Part shown: one piece after another, positions 4,718 through 5,750 of the stretch | How the letters are laid out: every line of letters starts with the position of its first letter | Numbering within the stretch: position 1 is the stretch's first letter | Assembly: GCA_910585135.1 (NCBI GenBank) | Contig: CAJUEB010000143.1 | Coordinates: forward strand, 1-5,750 | Direction: 5' to 3' | DNA length: 5,750 nucleotides | Source of the DNA: an uncultured Eubacteriales bacterium | Lineage (GTDB): Bacteria > Bacillota > Clostridia > Peptostreptococcales > Anaerovoracaceae | Program-made: the position numbers and the translations under genes | The notes under the pieces: model-generated | What the model saw: only the letters and a program-made list of their open reading frames with translations | Told to the model about the DNA's origin: nothing | Databases searched by the model: none

Positions 4718-5750
4718 ATGAAATTCAACATAACAGTAGAGAAAAAAGTCGAAGCAGCCATAGACCGGAAGCTTTGCATCAACTGCGGGGAATGCCAGGA
4801 AATCTGCCCGACGCAGGCAATCGGCGAGTATCAGAAAACGGTGGTTTGCCGCACGAAATCTTTTCCCGAAGTGAAGAAACAGGCTGCCCTGCTGACGTGT
4901 TCTACAGGCTGCCCGCTGGGAATCATCCCACAGGCAGTAACCGCCCTGGTAAGGAATGGGGATCTGGAACGGGCGTATGCGCATATCAGCGGGAAAAATC
5001 CGATGCCGCAGGTGTGCGCGCAGGTTTGCGACCACGTTTGCCAAAAGGCATGCAAGCGCGGCGTGTTCGTGGATCATGCGATCAATATGAAGGGGCTTGA
5101 AGGCTATGTTTTATCGAAATCGACGCCGAAGCCGCTGAAATATATCAAACGGTTTCCGGAAAAAATCGCCGTGATCGGCGGCGGTCCGGCGGGACTTAGC
5201 GCGGCTTTTCATCTGGCGAAGGAAGGATATCCCGTCACCATATTCGAAAAGGATAAAAAGCTGGGCGGTGCACTTAACTGGGGCATTCCGGCCTTCCGGC
5301 TCGATAAGGACAAGCTACAGGAGGAAATTGACCGAATCGTTTCGCCGGGCATAGAAGTACGCTGCAATCATTACATAGGAGAAAACGGCACGCTGGATCT
5401 GTTATGGGCGGAAGGTTATCAGGCTTGCCTGATCGCTGTGGGGACGTCTGTCGGCATTAAGCCGGATATCCCTGGAGCGGATGGCGACACCGTGTACGAT
5501 GGCGTGACGGTCATGCGTCAGATCACAGGCGGGATCGATGAAGGCGTTGCAATCGGTGCGAAGGTTGTAGTGGTCGGCGGCGGTGGCTTTGCGGCAGATC
5601 TCGCAAGGGTGCTGGTTCGTATGGGCAAAGAGGTTTTATGCGCTGCCATGGTTGATGAGGCGGACTTGACAATGTCCGGGGAATCCTTTGCAGCGTTACA
5701 GGAAGAAGGCATAGATTTGCGATGCCTTATTGCACCGAAGCAGATCATTA
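4718..5750 (+). CDS. Fe-S flavoprotein oxidoreductase, GltD / dihydropyrimidine dehydrogenase-like (3' partial)
   Basis: The frame stays open from ATG 4718 to the window end (344 residues visible); AGGAGGG at 4707-4713 lies four bases upstream. Domains in order: a [4Fe-4S] ferredoxin motif C20xxC23xxC26xxxC30P; a GltD-type double-cluster helical domain with C44, C61, C65P, NPMPQVCAQVC, then C108 and C112; an FAD Rossmann motif AVIGGGPAGLSAAFHLAKEG (151-170) with FEK at its second strand and GGALNWGIPAFRLDKD (183-198); and a second dinucleotide motif VVVVGGGGFAADLARVL (283-299). This architecture moves electrons between NAD(P)H, FAD and [4Fe-4S] clusters, as in glutamate synthase small subunit, dihydropyrimidine dehydrogenase and the YgfK-like proteins. 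The second motif departs from the usual GGGNxAxD, and the following strand lacks the Arg pair that normally grips the NADPH phosphate. The missing C-terminus would show whether another catalytic domain is fused, so the substrate is unknown. It is the second gene of its operon. Confidence 0.88.
   Translation, partial: MKFNITVEKKVEAAIDRKLCINCGECQEICPTQAIGEYQKTVVCRTKSFPEVKKQAALLTCSTGCPLGIIPQAVTALVRNGDLERAYAHISGKNPMPQVCAQVCDHVCQKACKRGVFVDHAINMKGLEGYVLSKSTPKPLKYIKRFPEKIAVIGGGPAGLSAAFHLAKEGYPVTIFEKDKKLGGALNWGIPAFRLDKDKLQEEIDRIVSPGIEVRCNHYIGENGTLDLLWAEGYQACLIAVGTSVGIKPDIPGADGDTVYDGVTVMRQITGGIDEGVAIGAKVVVVGGGGFAADLARVLVRMGKEVLCAAMVDEADLTMSGESFAALQEEGIDLRCLIAPKQII

Noticed and set aside
4663..5100. 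A 145-residue plus-strand frame
   Set aside because: It overlaps the end of the 124-residue gene and the start of the oxidoreductase in another frame. The cysteine motifs and FAD site are only in the frame from 4718.

Overview
The window looks like a chromosomal segment of an anaerobic Bacillota, most likely a clostridial lineage. The grounds are strong AGGAGG-type ribosome binding sites, TTG/GTG start candidates, several iron-sulfur proteins, and small orphan families typical of Clostridia (DUF3788, a short HEAT-like 'SufBD protein'). This is an inference from gene content; nothing in the window fixes the genus.

Layout. (1) 1-1407, plus strand: the 3' part of a DUF362 protein with a C-terminal 2x[4Fe-4S] ferredoxin domain; its true start lies before the window. 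(2) About 1430-2870, minus strand: an AT-rich block of three small genes that read SnoaL-like ester cyclase, then DUF3788, then HEAT-like protein, with gaps of about 40 bases, each with its own ribosome binding site, behind a plausible promoter at 2875-2903. Its base composition differs from the flanks (one sampled 60-base line is 32% GC, against 50-55% in sampled flanking lines), so it looks like a cargo insertion. (3) About 2865-3015, minus strand: a possible frameshifted remnant of a short gene in the gap at the right edge of that block. (4) 3079-4230, plus strand: a complete cysteine desulfurase-family protein. (5) 4231-4333: a gap with an A/T palindrome and an extended -10 promoter. (6) 4334-4708 and 4718 to the window end, plus strand: an unrecognised 124-residue protein, tightly coupled to a large Fe-S flavoprotein oxidoreductase of the GltD / dihydropyrimidine dehydrogenase type, cut by the window end after 344 residues.

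How it fits together. The GC-richer plus-strand genes share an iron-sulfur and redox theme: a ferredoxin-domain DUF362 protein, a PLP enzyme that mobilises sulfur (or possibly selenium) from cysteine, and a multi-cluster flavin oxidoreductase. The minus-strand block interrupts this theme and shares no obvious function with it. I see no CRISPR array, RNA gene, transposase, integrase or known defence system. The best leads are the unknown 124-residue partner of the oxidoreductase, that oxidoreductase's atypical pyridine-nucleotide site, the long insertion in the DUF362 protein, and the AT-rich islet.
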